From positions 1-60,058 of the forward strand of contig JAEXOD010000082.1 of assembly GCA_023447335.1 (NCBI GenBank): a DNA stretch of 60,058 nt. Reading direction: 5' to 3'. The notes below the pieces were generated by a model that saw only the letters and a program-made list of their open reading frames with translations, did not search any database and was not told the DNA's origin. The DNA is from Bacteroidota bacterium. GTDB lineage: Bacteria > Bacteroidota > Ignavibacteria > Ignavibacteriales > Melioribacteraceae. Below, piece after piece: positions 9,691 through 17,485 of the stretch (positions are counted from its first letter, which is position 1; every line of letters starts with the position of its first letter). A program made the position numbers and the translations under genes.

Positions 9691-9710
9691 GTTTCCGTGA
9701 AACGTTTCAC
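9691..9710. promoter_or_regulatory. parS-like half-site cluster/perfect palindrome
   Basis: GTGAAACGTTTCAC at 9697-9710 is a perfect 14-bp palindrome. With the preceding GTTTCC it forms GTTTCC-GTGAAAC-GTTTCAC, three copies of the half-site used by ParB (the canonical parS core is GTTTCAC-GTGAAAC). The first pair resembles parS with one base missing. A degenerate relative, TGAGAACGTTTTCA, lies at 9498-9511. Could be a ParB centromere or an operator for another factor; no parAB genes are in the window. Confidence 0.45.
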
Positions 9711-9902
9711 AAAAACGGGAGCGCCAAAAAAAGCTGATTATGAACCAAAATTTGTTCTTTTTGTTTGTTGAGTGACTGTAAGTTGTTAAAAAATAACGCT
9801 TTATGTTTAGTTATTTAATGTTAATAAAATGTTAACAACTACAAAATTTAAAAAGCAAATTAATTTTATAAATAAAGTAAAAAAAACAATAAAAAATTTA
9901 AA

Positions 9903-9911
9903 TGTGGATAA
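9903..9911 (+). promoter_or_regulatory. Consensus DnaA box in the dnaA leader
   Basis: TGTGGATAA matches the DnaA-box consensus exactly and ends 10 bases before the dnaA ATG. Its place in the leader suggests it also autoregulates dnaA. Confidence 0.75.
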
Positions 9912-9921
9912 CTGTTAAAAG

Positions 9922-11373
9922 ATGAGTAGAAATATCAGTTTAGATTTAAACAGAGATCATAAAACTATTTGGAAAGATTGCTTAGACGTAATTAAAGATG
10001 CTGTATCGCCTCTCTCTTATAATACATGGTTTTTGCCCATAAAACCGGTAGAGTTGACAGATAGTACCCTTAAAATTCAAGTTCCGAGTAATATATTTAT
10101 CGATTGGATTGAAGGGCATTTTAATGCAATAATTAATAAAGCGGTAACTTCTGTATTAGGAGATTCGGGCAAATTAGTTTATATGATAATTAGCGATCCG
10201 GAGGAATCCGAGAAGTATGAAACCGAGAATGGTGTTCCTATTACTTTAGCTGATCTGAAACCAGTAGAACAGGTTAAAATTGACAATAGTTCATTCACCA
10301 GCATTACGGCTAATTCATATCCGGAAGAAGAATTTAATTATAGCAATAATTTACAACCAAAATACCAGTTCGAAAATTTTATTAAAGGTGAAAGTAACCA
10401 ATTAGCGCGTGCTGCTGCTTTTGCCGTTAGCGAAAATCCGGGTGAGACTTCATTTAATCCGCTTTTTATTTATGGCGGAGTCGGTTTAGGAAAAACTCAC
10501 TTAGTTCAAGCTATCGGAAATCGAATTTTAAATAAGAATCCTAATAAAAAGGTGCTTTATCTTTCATCAAGTGATTTTTCGGCAAAGTTTATTGATGCTA
10601 TTTTAGTAAACAAATTAAATGAGTTTTCTAACTTCTATCAAAGATTAGATGTGTTAATGATAGATGATATTCAATTTTTTATGAATAAAGAAAAAACTCA
10701 AGATTTGTTTTTTCATATTTTCAACTCACTTCATCAATTGAATAAACAAATTATACTTAGTAGTGATAAACCGCCAAAAGATTTAAACGGTATGAACGAA
10801 CGCTTGATTTCGAGATTTCAATGGGGGTTATCAGCAGATATTCAACCGCCGGATTTTGAAACTCGAATGGCTATTTTAAAAAACAAAAGTGATAAATTCG
10901 GCATCCATTTAGAGCACGGAATGCTGGAGTATATCGCATATAACGTAACATCAAATATTCGCGAACTTGAAGGTTGTTTGATAAAGATATTAGCAAGTAA
11001 ATCTTTAAGCAATAAAGAAATTGAAATGAATTTGGTTAAAAAAATTGTTAAAGACGTTTCAACTACAAAACAAGTTAATGTCTCTATCGATCAAATCACA
11101 AAAGCCGTTTGCGAATATTTAAAAGTTGAAGAAAATAAAGTTAGAGAAAAAAATAGAAGAAAAGAAGTGGTATTAGCAAGACAGATTGCAATGTATTTAG
11201 CAAAAGAAATAACTAAGTCATCGTTAAAAACAATCGGTTTACACTTTGGCGGAAGAGATCATTCAACAGTTATTCATAGTTATGATTCAGTTATTCAAAT
11301 GATTCAAGATGATCCTACAATAAAAGAGATTGTTGATACCTTAAAGAATAAAATTGAATTGGGTACTACTTAA
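9922..11373 (+). CDS. dnaA: Chromosomal replication initiator protein DnaA
   Basis: A 483-residue initiator with all four domains. Domain I (about 14-90) has the motif SYNTWFLPI. A short linker follows. The AAA+ domain III has Walker A GGVGLGKT (185-192), Walker B LMIDDIQFF and the arginine-finger region ERLISRFQWG. DNA-binding domain IV carries REKNRRKEVVLARQIAMYL and the DnaA-box recognition signature GGRDHSTV. It binds the boxes seen immediately upstream and opens the origin. The usual partner dnaN does not follow; instead the stop overlaps by one base (TAATG) the start of a secreted hydrolase-like gene. Identity is certain. Confidence 0.98.
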   Translation: MSRNISLDLNRDHKTIWKDCLDVIKDAVSPLSYNTWFLPIKPVELTDSTLKIQVPSNIFIDWIEGHFNAIINKAVTSVLGDSGKLVYMIISDPEESEKYETENGVPITLADLKPVEQVKIDNSSFTSITANSYPEEEFNYSNNLQPKYQFENFIKGESNQLARAAAFAVSENPGETSFNPLFIYGGVGLGKTHLVQAIGNRILNKNPNKKVLYLSSSDFSAKFIDAILVNKLNEFSNFYQRLDVLMIDDIQFFMNKEKTQDLFFHIFNSLHQLNKQIILSSDKPPKDLNGMNERLISRFQWGLSADIQPPDFETRMAILKNKSDKFGIHLEHGMLEYIAYNVTSNIRELEGCLIKILASKSLSNKEIEMNLVKKIVKDVSTTKQVNVSIDQITKAVCEYLKVEENKVREKNRRKEVVLARQIAMYLAKEITKSSLKTIGLHFGGRDHSTVIHSYDSVIQMIQDDPTIKEIVDTLKNKIELGTT

Positions 11374-12185
11374 TGAAGCATATTTTTACGTTATTATTAA
11401 TTTTTAATCCTTATTTTTTATCTGCACAAACAATTTTTAAGTGGGAACCGGTTTTATCAGGTATTGAGTATGCAAATACTTCTAAACCCGGTGAAAACAT
11501 ATTTATTGGATACGGCGGTTGGAGTACAAAATCGGGAGCAGTTAAAAATTGGGTTGAAAAATTATATGAAGCCGAATTAAGTGCAATGAATGTTTCGCAT
11601 TTATTTTCTGTAAAAGGTCCCGATAGCCCTTGCTATGAGGAAAAGGAAATAGCTGATAGTCTTTTAGGATTTAAATTAATTGAAATTTGTTCCGGTGAAA
11701 ATATAAAAAATATAATAATCGCCGCTCATTCAAGCGGTGCATTTGTTGCTCATAATTTATTTCAATATTTGTTTGGAAAAACAGAATTAGATAAAAACAA
11801 AATTATAAAAGATAAAATAATTTATTTTAACTTAGACGGCGGAATAGGAAGCAATGATTGCGGAGCTCCGATTGACGAAGTTGTTGCAGCTAAATTGCAA
11901 AATATTTATGCTGTTTATGCGCATGATTCTGTTTCAAATAAATACTCTTCTAACTATGAAACAATGATTTTATTAGGCAAAAAATTTCCAAATTCCGAAG
12001 AAATTAAATTAGATGTTTCTAATTGCGGTTGTGTCGGCAAATGGTGTATTCATGATGCTTTGATAATAAAAAAGCCTTATAATCCCGAAAAATTTGATTT
12101 AGTGAATGATTACGGCGGAATTAATTATGAAAGACCGGTACAGGCAGATTATTTTAAGGTTCTAAAAAACAAAAAGCCGAATTAA
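11373..12185 (+). CDS. Secreted alpha/beta-hydrolase-like protein, function unknown
   Basis: A 270-residue protein with a signal peptide (MKHIFTLLLIFNPYFLSAQ). The stretch IIIAAHSSGAFVAHNLF looks like the nucleophile elbow of an alpha/beta hydrolase (xHSxG in place of GHSxG, candidate nucleophile the Ser before Gly). IFIGYGGW upstream could be the oxyanion loop, and His in CIHDALI near the C-terminus a candidate catalytic His. Cysteines in CGCVGKWC could form disulphides. I do not recognise a named family. Its ATG overlaps the dnaA stop, an odd coupling of a cell-cycle gene and an exported protein. It ends in a terminator shared with the convergent pirin gene. Confidence 0.6.
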   Translation: MKHIFTLLLIFNPYFLSAQTIFKWEPVLSGIEYANTSKPGENIFIGYGGWSTKSGAVKNWVEKLYEAELSAMNVSHLFSVKGPDSPCYEEKEIADSLLGFKLIEICSGENIKNIIIAAHSSGAFVAHNLFQYLFGKTELDKNKIIKDKIIYFNLDGGIGSNDCGAPIDEVVAAKLQNIYAVYAHDSVSNKYSSNYETMILLGKKFPNSEEIKLDVSNCGCVGKWCIHDALIIKKPYNPEKFDLVNDYGGINYERPVQADYFKVLKNKKPN

Positions 12186-12195
12186 TCGGCTTTTT
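12171..12195. terminator. Bidirectional terminator embedded in two convergent gene ends
   Basis: A 10-bp perfect stem AAAAAGCCGA (12171-12180) with TCGGCTTTTT (12186-12195) has a 5-base loop that contains the stop codons of both the hydrolase-like and the pirin gene. The A and T runs allow termination in both directions. Confidence 0.85.
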
Positions 12196-12892
12196 GTATT
12201 GGAAACTTAAACAAAATAAAATGAGAACTGATACTCGTTTCAATACTAACAGCTTCTTCATTGGTTAATAGAACTGCATCGCCTTCTGTCAATTCGTTAT
12301 TATTCACCATTGTAGTGCCATTTATATTAAAGAGATAAAAGCCTGAGTTAGATGCATCGACTTCAATTATTTTTGATACATCAAATTTTGCAATATAAAC
12401 TTCAATATCCTGGTCAACATAAATTAAATTTTCGTTTTTTGAATTATCTGCAACTTTAATTAGTTTATTTTTTTCAAAACCAGAAGATAAATTTAATTTA
12501 TCGTAGGTTGGATTTAAATCTTTTGTTTTTGGAAAAATCCAAATTTGTAATAAGTGAACATCTTCGCTATTACTCGGATTAAATTCAGAATGATAGATTC
12601 CGCTACCTGCAGACATTTTTTGAAACTCGTCGGCGTAAATAACTTCATTTGTTCCGGTGCTATCTTTGTGCTGCAAAGCACCTTTTAAAACATAAGTAAT
12701 AATTTCCATGTTTTTATGTGGATGAGTAGGAAAACCTCCTCCTGCTTTTACATAATCATCGTTTAATACCCGAATAGGTCCAAAATGAACCATATCCGGA
12801 TTATAAAAATTATTAAACGAGAATGAATGATAACTTAGCAGCCAATCGGTTTTACTAATTCCGCGTTCTTCGCTTTTTATTAATTTTATCAT
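12182..12892 (-). CDS. Pirin family protein
   Basis: A 236-residue bicupin. The N-terminal cupin has the pirin signature HFGPIRVLNDD and the metal-binding FPTHPHKNMEI, with a third His and the Glu-type ligand in GIYHSEFN, matching the three-His/one-Glu metal site of pirin. Family members include quercetinases and redox-linked regulators; a specific reaction cannot be assigned. It is the last gene of a MarR-DoxX-pirin operon, a combination common in systems answering quinone or electrophile stress (inference from family knowledge). Confidence 0.92.
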   Translation of the reverse strand: MIKLIKSEERGISKTDWLLSYHSFSFNNFYNPDMVHFGPIRVLNDDYVKAGGGFPTHPHKNMEIITYVLKGALQHKDSTGTNEVIYADEFQKMSAGSGIYHSEFNPSNSEDVHLLQIWIFPKTKDLNPTYDKLNLSSGFEKNKLIKVADNSKNENLIYVDQDIEVYIAKFDVSKIIEVDASNSGFYLFNINGTTMVNNNELTEGDAVLLTNEEAVSIETSISSHFILFKFPIQKAD

Positions 12893-12902
12893 AATTTATG
12901 CT

Positions 12903-13343
12903 CTACAAGTTTTCTTTTTCAAATTTTTTATATAAATAATTATCTAGACTTAATTCACCTGCTCCAAAAAGTAATACTATTAAGGCTATAAAACCCAAGA
13001 CAAATGTAAATTCAAAACCATTTGGCAAGAAAAATCCGGCAGGTAAATGAACTGTAAAAGCAACAACCATAGTAATAAAAATTCCTAAAGCCGCAGGGCG
13101 TGTTAAAAATCCTATAAGTACAAAAATACCGCCGAAAAACTCGGTAAATGATGCAAGATAACCAAAGAATACCGGGATTCCTAAATTTTTGGCAAAATAC
13201 CCGACCGTAGCTTCAAGTCCGTATCCGCCGAAAGCTCCCAGTACTTTTTGCGAGCCGTGTGCAATAAAGACAGTTCCCACAACAACTCTTAAAATAACAA
13301 CTGCCAAATCGGCATTAATCCAGTTTTTATATAAGTATTTCAT
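12903..13343 (-). CDS. DoxX family membrane protein
   Basis: A 146-residue protein with four membrane helices and the DoxX signature: VILRVVVGTVFIAHGSQKVLG at the N-terminus, then FTEFFGGIFVLIGFLTRPAALG. The DoxX/DoxD family is tied to quinone-linked oxidoreduction and thiol stress. The gene lies 10 bases upstream of the pirin gene and one base after the MarR gene stop, so co-transcription is very likely. Not assigned to a specific reaction. Confidence 0.88.
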   Translation of the reverse strand: MKYLYKNWINADLAVVILRVVVGTVFIAHGSQKVLGAFGGYGLEATVGYFAKNLGIPVFFGYLASFTEFFGGIFVLIGFLTRPAALGIFITMVVAFTVHLPAGFFLPNGFEFTFVLGFIALIVLLFGAGELSLDNYLYKKFEKENL

Positions 13344-13344
13344 A

Positions 13345-13788
13345 TTATACCTCTGATTTGTTTTTAATTGTTAAACCTAATTTTTTTAATAAATTTCCTA
13401 ATACTATCTGTTCTTCTTCAGAAAGAACACTTATTAATTCAGATACAAATTGAATATGACTCGGAAAAACCTTGTCAATCAATTCTTTACCCGAATCTGT
13501 AAGTTTTATATAAAGCGAACGTCTATCAGTAGGACACTTTACTCTTTCAATATATCCGTGTTTTTCAAGATTATCAAGAATAACGGTCATATTGCCACCG
13601 GTAACTAAAATTTTTTCCCCAAGTTTACCGATAGGCATATCACCTAAGTGATATAAAGCTTCAAGAACTCCGAATTGAGATGGAGTAATTCCGTACGTAT
13701 TTATTTCTTCATTTACAATCTTATTGATTGTGTTAAAGGAACGGGCTAATTTTACCCAAGTTTTAAGTGCTAATTCTGTGTTTTTCAT
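13345..13788 (-). CDS. MarR family transcriptional regulator
   Basis: A 147-residue winged-helix regulator. The recognition region (ITPSQFGVLEALYHLGD..., KLGEKILVTGGNMTVILDNLEKHGYIER) and the wing CPTDRRSLYIKLTDSGKEL are typical of MarR proteins. It probably represses its own operon (DoxX and pirin downstream) until a phenolic, quinone or oxidant ligand binds, as in MhqR-type systems (inference from family and context). The gene is first in the operon, and a promoter and a short inverted repeat can be seen upstream. Confidence 0.92.
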   Translation of the reverse strand: MKNTELALKTWVKLARSFNTINKIVNEEINTYGITPSQFGVLEALYHLGDMPIGKLGEKILVTGGNMTVILDNLEKHGYIERVKCPTDRRSLYIKLTDSGKELIDKVFPSHIQFVSELISVLSEEEQIVLGNLLKKLGLTIKNKSEV

Positions 13789-13800
13789 AATAGTTCTAAT

Positions 13801-13861
13801 TAGTTATATACTAGTTTTTAATTTACTATGTAAAAATAGTAATAAAAAGACACGATGTCAA
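13801..13861 (-). promoter_or_regulatory. Promoter and candidate operator of the MarR-DoxX-pirin operon
   Basis: On the minus strand TTGACA (13856-13861) is followed after 17 bp by TATTTT (13833-13838), a good -35/-10 pair. Between the -10 and the ATG at 13788 lies an imperfect inverted repeat with arms TAGT and ACTA (13801-13813), a plausible MarR operator just downstream of the start of transcription. Confidence 0.45.
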
Positions 13862-13911
13862 GTTTAAAATTTAAAATATCCTCGTAATTATCTTTAATAT
13901 ATCTTATTTAT

Positions 13912-15051
13912 ATGTTAAATTTGATGATTGGAAATAAAATGTTAATACTTATGGAAGCATTCAAAGATTTAATAAATGAATATTTTTTTGATAGACTAAA
14001 AAGAATAATATTAGAAATTGATAATGATTTTGATTATGACTTGTTTTTGAATAAGGTTTATGACGAAACATGGAAAGAGAAAGAGCTTAAACAACGAACT
14101 CGCCATATTGCTGTATGTCTTAATAATACTTTAAATAAAGAATTTGATAACAGTATAAAATTTATCACTCAGATTGCCGAATATGCAAAAAAAGAAAAAC
14201 CCGACAATTATAATTTAGGATTTTTATTTTTACCTGAGTTTATTGAGAGCTTTGGATTGGAATACTTTGAAGAAAGTGTTGAGGCGATAGAACATGTAAC
14301 CGAATTAATGAGTTGTGAATTTGCCGTAAGACCTTTTCTTGTGAAATATAAAGAAAGGATGATTGAAAAAATGATTGTATGGTCGAAATCAAAAAATCAT
14401 CATTTACGCAGATTATCAAGCGAAGGTTGTAGACCAAGATTACCTTGGGCAATGCAGTTGCCCGAATTTATTAAAAATCCGACTCCAATTTTGCCTATAC
14501 TTCATAACTTAGTTAATGACGAATCGGAATATGTAAGAAAAAGTGTGGCAAATAACTTAAATGATATTTCCAAAGATAATTCTGAAATTGTGGTAGAATT
14601 TATAAAGCAATATATAAATAATAACAATGATACGGATAAATTATTAAAACATGCCGCACGTACATTATTAAAGAAAGCCGACTCACGGGTATATCCGCTA
14701 TTCGGATTAGAAAACGAAGTTAGTTATGAATTGTCTAATTTTAGAATAGATAAAATTAAAATCAATAAAGGAGATAACTTGGCTTTCGAATTTGATCTTG
14801 TTAATACAGGTAGGGCAAAAAATAATTTTAGACTGGAATATGCACTTTATTTTCTTAAAAGTAACGGAGGTTTTAGTAGAAAATTATTTAAGATATCCGA
14901 AAAAGCTCTAGAAAATAACGAAGAGATTAAAATACAAAGAAAACAATCTTTCAAAGACGTTACTACAAGAACACATTATTCGGGATTACATAAAATAGCA
15001 ATTGTCGTGAACGGCAAAGAAAGCACCCCATTAGAATTTTATTTGATATAA
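13912..15051 (+). CDS. AlkD-like DNA alkylation repair/HEAT-repeat protein
   Basis: A protein of up to 379 residues. The motif HHLRRLSSEGCRPRLPWA and the following HEAT-like helices (NDESEYVRKSVANNLNDISKD) match the AlkD-related DNA alkylation repair family of HEAT-repeat glycosylases. The C-terminal 110 residues form a beta-rich extension (NKGDNLAFEFDLVNTG...) as in long members of the family. Start is uncertain: in-frame ATGs lie at 13912, 13921, 13939 and 13951, and the last gives the family-like MEAFKDLI. It is followed after 5 bases by nadB, so it heads the NAD operon. DNA-repair function is inferred. Confidence 0.8.
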   Translation: MLNLMIGNKMLILMEAFKDLINEYFFDRLKRIILEIDNDFDYDLFLNKVYDETWKEKELKQRTRHIAVCLNNTLNKEFDNSIKFITQIAEYAKKEKPDNYNLGFLFLPEFIESFGLEYFEESVEAIEHVTELMSCEFAVRPFLVKYKERMIEKMIVWSKSKNHHLRRLSSEGCRPRLPWAMQLPEFIKNPTPILPILHNLVNDESEYVRKSVANNLNDISKDNSEIVVEFIKQYINNNNDTDKLLKHAARTLLKKADSRVYPLFGLENEVSYELSNFRIDKIKINKGDNLAFEFDLVNTGRAKNNFRLEYALYFLKSNGGFSRKLFKISEKALENNEEIKIQRKQSFKDVTTRTHYSGLHKIAIVVNGKESTPLEFYLI

Positions 15052-15056
15052 TAGAA

Positions 15057-16625
15057 ATGAATTTATTAAAATTTGATTATATAATAATAGGGAGCGGATT
15101 AGCCGGATTATATACGGGTGCATATGCTTCCAAATTTGGCAAAGTTGCATTGCTAACTAAATCTACGATAGAAATTAGTAATACATATTGGGCACAAGGA
15201 GGAATAGCAGCAGTAGTTACAGAGGAAGATAATGTAGATTTGCATGTAGCCGATACACTTGAAGCCGGAAGGGGACTTTGTGATAAGGATGCTGTTGAGG
15301 TTTTGGTTGAAGACGGACATGTTAGAATTTTAGATTTAATTGAAATGGGAATGGCTTTTGATACTGAAAACGGTAAATTAGCATTAGGTTTGGAAGGCGG
15401 ACATAGTAAAAGAAGAATTTTACACGCAGGCGGAGATGCAACAGGTAAAAAGGTTGTTGAGTTTTTAAAACATTATATTAAAGAAAATAAAAATATTGAA
15501 ATTTTTGAAAATACTTTTGTATATGATTTATTAAAACAAAATGAAAAATGTGTCGGTGTAAAAGCATTTAATGGTGTTGATAAAATAAATTATACGATTT
15601 TAGCGAAAGGAACAGTAATTGCGACAGGAGGGGCTTCCGGAATTTTTAGCAAAACAACTAACCCGAGAACTTCAACTGGAGACGGAATATTTTTAGCATA
15701 TAACGCGGGTGCGGATTTAGCGGATATGGAATTTATACAATTTCATCCGACTGTATATCATTCGACAAATAAAAAATCTTTTCTAATAAGCGAAGCAGTT
15801 AGAGGAGAAGGAGCTTACTTAGTAACTGAAGAATTAAATAGATTTATGCTCGAAATTGATAAGCTAGCAGAACTTGCCCCAAGAGATGTAGTGGCAAAAG
15901 CAATTTTTAATAAAATAAAAGAAGGCAAGAAAGTATATCTAACATTAAAACATCTTAATTTTGAAAAAATTAAAAACCGCTTTTCAACAATTTATGCAGA
16001 GCTAAAAAATTATGGATTAGATTTAACATCTGATCTCATTCCTGTCGAACCGGCTGCTCATTATTTTGTCGGAGGAATAAAAACCGATATTAACGGAGCA
16101 ACAAATGTAAAAGGATTATATGCGATAGGTGAATCAGCAAGTACGGGTGTTCACGGAGCAAATAGATTGGCGAGCAATTCATTGTTGGAGTGTTTAGTAT
16201 TTGGAAAAAGAGGAATAGATAAAATTAATTCAGAAATTAATGATATTAACTTTAATTCTTCAACTGAAAATGAAGATATTTTTGCGGATGACAATAGCTT
16301 TTTGGAATATGAAGAATTGAAAGAAAAAATTGCTCTATTGATGACTAATAATTGTGGTATTTTAAGAACCAAAAACGAATTAGACGAAGCTCTAAATAAA
16401 ATAAAGGAATATAAAAAATCGATTTCATATACAAAGAATGAATTTAACTCGTTTAGAAAAGAGATGATAATTAAAGTTGCCGAGTTAATAATTAGCAGTG
16501 CAAATGAAAGGAAAGAAAGTAGGGGCGGTCATAACAGAAAAGATTATCCGCTAGAAAGCAAAGATTTTACAATCCATATTTTGCAAAACAAAGAGAAAGG
16601 TATGTTTTATACAGAGGTATCTTGA
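15057..16625 (+). CDS. nadB: L-aspartate oxidase
   Basis: A 522-residue flavoprotein oxidising L-aspartate to iminoaspartate, the first step of de novo NAD synthesis. The FAD-binding motif GSGLAGL is at the N-terminus. Family motifs include NTYWAQGGIAAV, ARRILHAGGDATG-like SKRRILHAGGD, MEFIQFHPT, SEAVRGEGAYL, LAPRDVVAKAI and GVHGANRLASNSLLE. Length fits full-length NadB, and the context (nadC and nadA immediately downstream) excludes succinate dehydrogenase or fumarate reductase. A 1-base gap separates it from nadC. Confidence 0.97.
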   Translation: MNLLKFDYIIIGSGLAGLYTGAYASKFGKVALLTKSTIEISNTYWAQGGIAAVVTEEDNVDLHVADTLEAGRGLCDKDAVEVLVEDGHVRILDLIEMGMAFDTENGKLALGLEGGHSKRRILHAGGDATGKKVVEFLKHYIKENKNIEIFENTFVYDLLKQNEKCVGVKAFNGVDKINYTILAKGTVIATGGASGIFSKTTNPRTSTGDGIFLAYNAGADLADMEFIQFHPTVYHSTNKKSFLISEAVRGEGAYLVTEELNRFMLEIDKLAELAPRDVVAKAIFNKIKEGKKVYLTLKHLNFEKIKNRFSTIYAELKNYGLDLTSDLIPVEPAAHYFVGGIKTDINGATNVKGLYAIGESASTGVHGANRLASNSLLECLVFGKRGIDKINSEINDINFNSSTENEDIFADDNSFLEYEELKEKIALLMTNNCGILRTKNELDEALNKIKEYKKSISYTKNEFNSFRKEMIIKVAELIISSANERKESRGGHNRKDYPLESKDFTIHILQNKEKGMFYTEVS

Positions 16626-16626
16626 A

Positions 16627-17484
16627 ATGTTCAACAATATAAATATAAACATAGAAGAAGCAAAACCTTTAATTAAAATGGCATTAGAAGAGGATTTGAG
16701 AGAAGGTGATATAACAACAGACGCCATAGTAACAGAAAATATTAAAGCAACCATGACCATTTTGCTTAAAGAAGACGGTGTAATTGCCGGTCTACCGTTA
16801 TTAAATTTAGTTACGGATTGTCTGAATGCTAAAGTAGAAATAGTGTGTTTCGTAAAAGAAGGTCAATTTTTAATCGGTGGTACTGTAGTAGCCAAAATTA
16901 CCGGACCGGTAAGTATATTGTTAAAAGTTGAAAGAACCATATTAAACTTAATACAAAGAATAAGCGGAATAGCAACAAAGACAAATAAATATGCTTCGAT
17001 TTTAAAACCGTATAGTACGAAAATTTTGGATACAAGGAAAACTGCGCCGGGGCATCGATTATTGGATAAATACGCTGTTAGAATGGGTGGGGGATGTAAC
17101 CATAGATTTGGACTTTACGATATGGTTATGATAAAAGACAATCATATAAAAGCCGCAGGAAGTATTACAAATGCTGTTAAGAAGGTTAAAGACAAATACA
17201 ACTCAAGTTTTAAAATAGAAGTAGAAGCAAGTAGTTTAGCTGAAGTTAAAGAAGCCTTGGATTCAAAAGCTGATATAATAATGTTAGATAATATGACAAT
17301 TGAAGATATGAAAAAGGCAGTTGAAATTATAAATAAAAAAACAATAACCGAAGCAAGCGGAAACATTACCGAAGAAAAATTGATAGAAATAGGTAAGATA
17401 GGAATAGATTATATTTCAGTCGGGGCATTAACTCATACTGTAAAGGCTTTAGATATTTCGGGAAAAATTAATTTGGAAAACTAA
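16627..17484 (+). CDS. nadC: Quinolinate phosphoribosyltransferase (decarboxylating)
   Basis: A 285-residue enzyme converting quinolinate and PRPP to nicotinate mononucleotide, CO2 and pyrophosphate. Characteristic stretches are EEDLREGDITTDAI, RISGIATKTNKY, DTRKTAPGHRLLDKYAV, GGGCNHRFGLYDMVMIKDNHI and EVEASSLAEVKEAL, and the C-terminal DNM and ISVGALTHTV motifs of the barrel. It lies between nadB and nadA with gaps of one base each, so all three are one transcription unit. Confidence 0.97.
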   Translation: MFNNININIEEAKPLIKMALEEDLREGDITTDAIVTENIKATMTILLKEDGVIAGLPLLNLVTDCLNAKVEIVCFVKEGQFLIGGTVVAKITGPVSILLKVERTILNLIQRISGIATKTNKYASILKPYSTKILDTRKTAPGHRLLDKYAVRMGGGCNHRFGLYDMVMIKDNHIKAAGSITNAVKKVKDKYNSSFKIEVEASSLAEVKEALDSKADIIMLDNMTIEDMKKAVEIINKKTITEASGNITEEKLIEIGKIGIDYISVGALTHTVKALDISGKINLEN

Positions 17485-17485
17485 A

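Larger units (their letters stand above)
9375..9921. other. Putative chromosomal replication origin (oriC) region
   Basis: A 547-base AT-rich non-coding region between the divergent epimerase gene and dnaA. A perfect DnaA box TGTGGATAA lies at 9903-9911, 11 bases before the dnaA ATG. Two TGTTGATAA boxes lie in direct repeat at 9668-9676 and 9679-9687 with 11-bp periodicity, about one helical turn. Long A/T runs (about 9411-9480 and 9590-9610) could serve as an unwinding element. Just after the paired boxes sit parS-like half-sites. Transcription of neighbours diverges from this region. It also holds the dnaA promoter. Origin function is inferred from synteny and boxes; GC skew was not computed. 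Confidence 0.75.
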
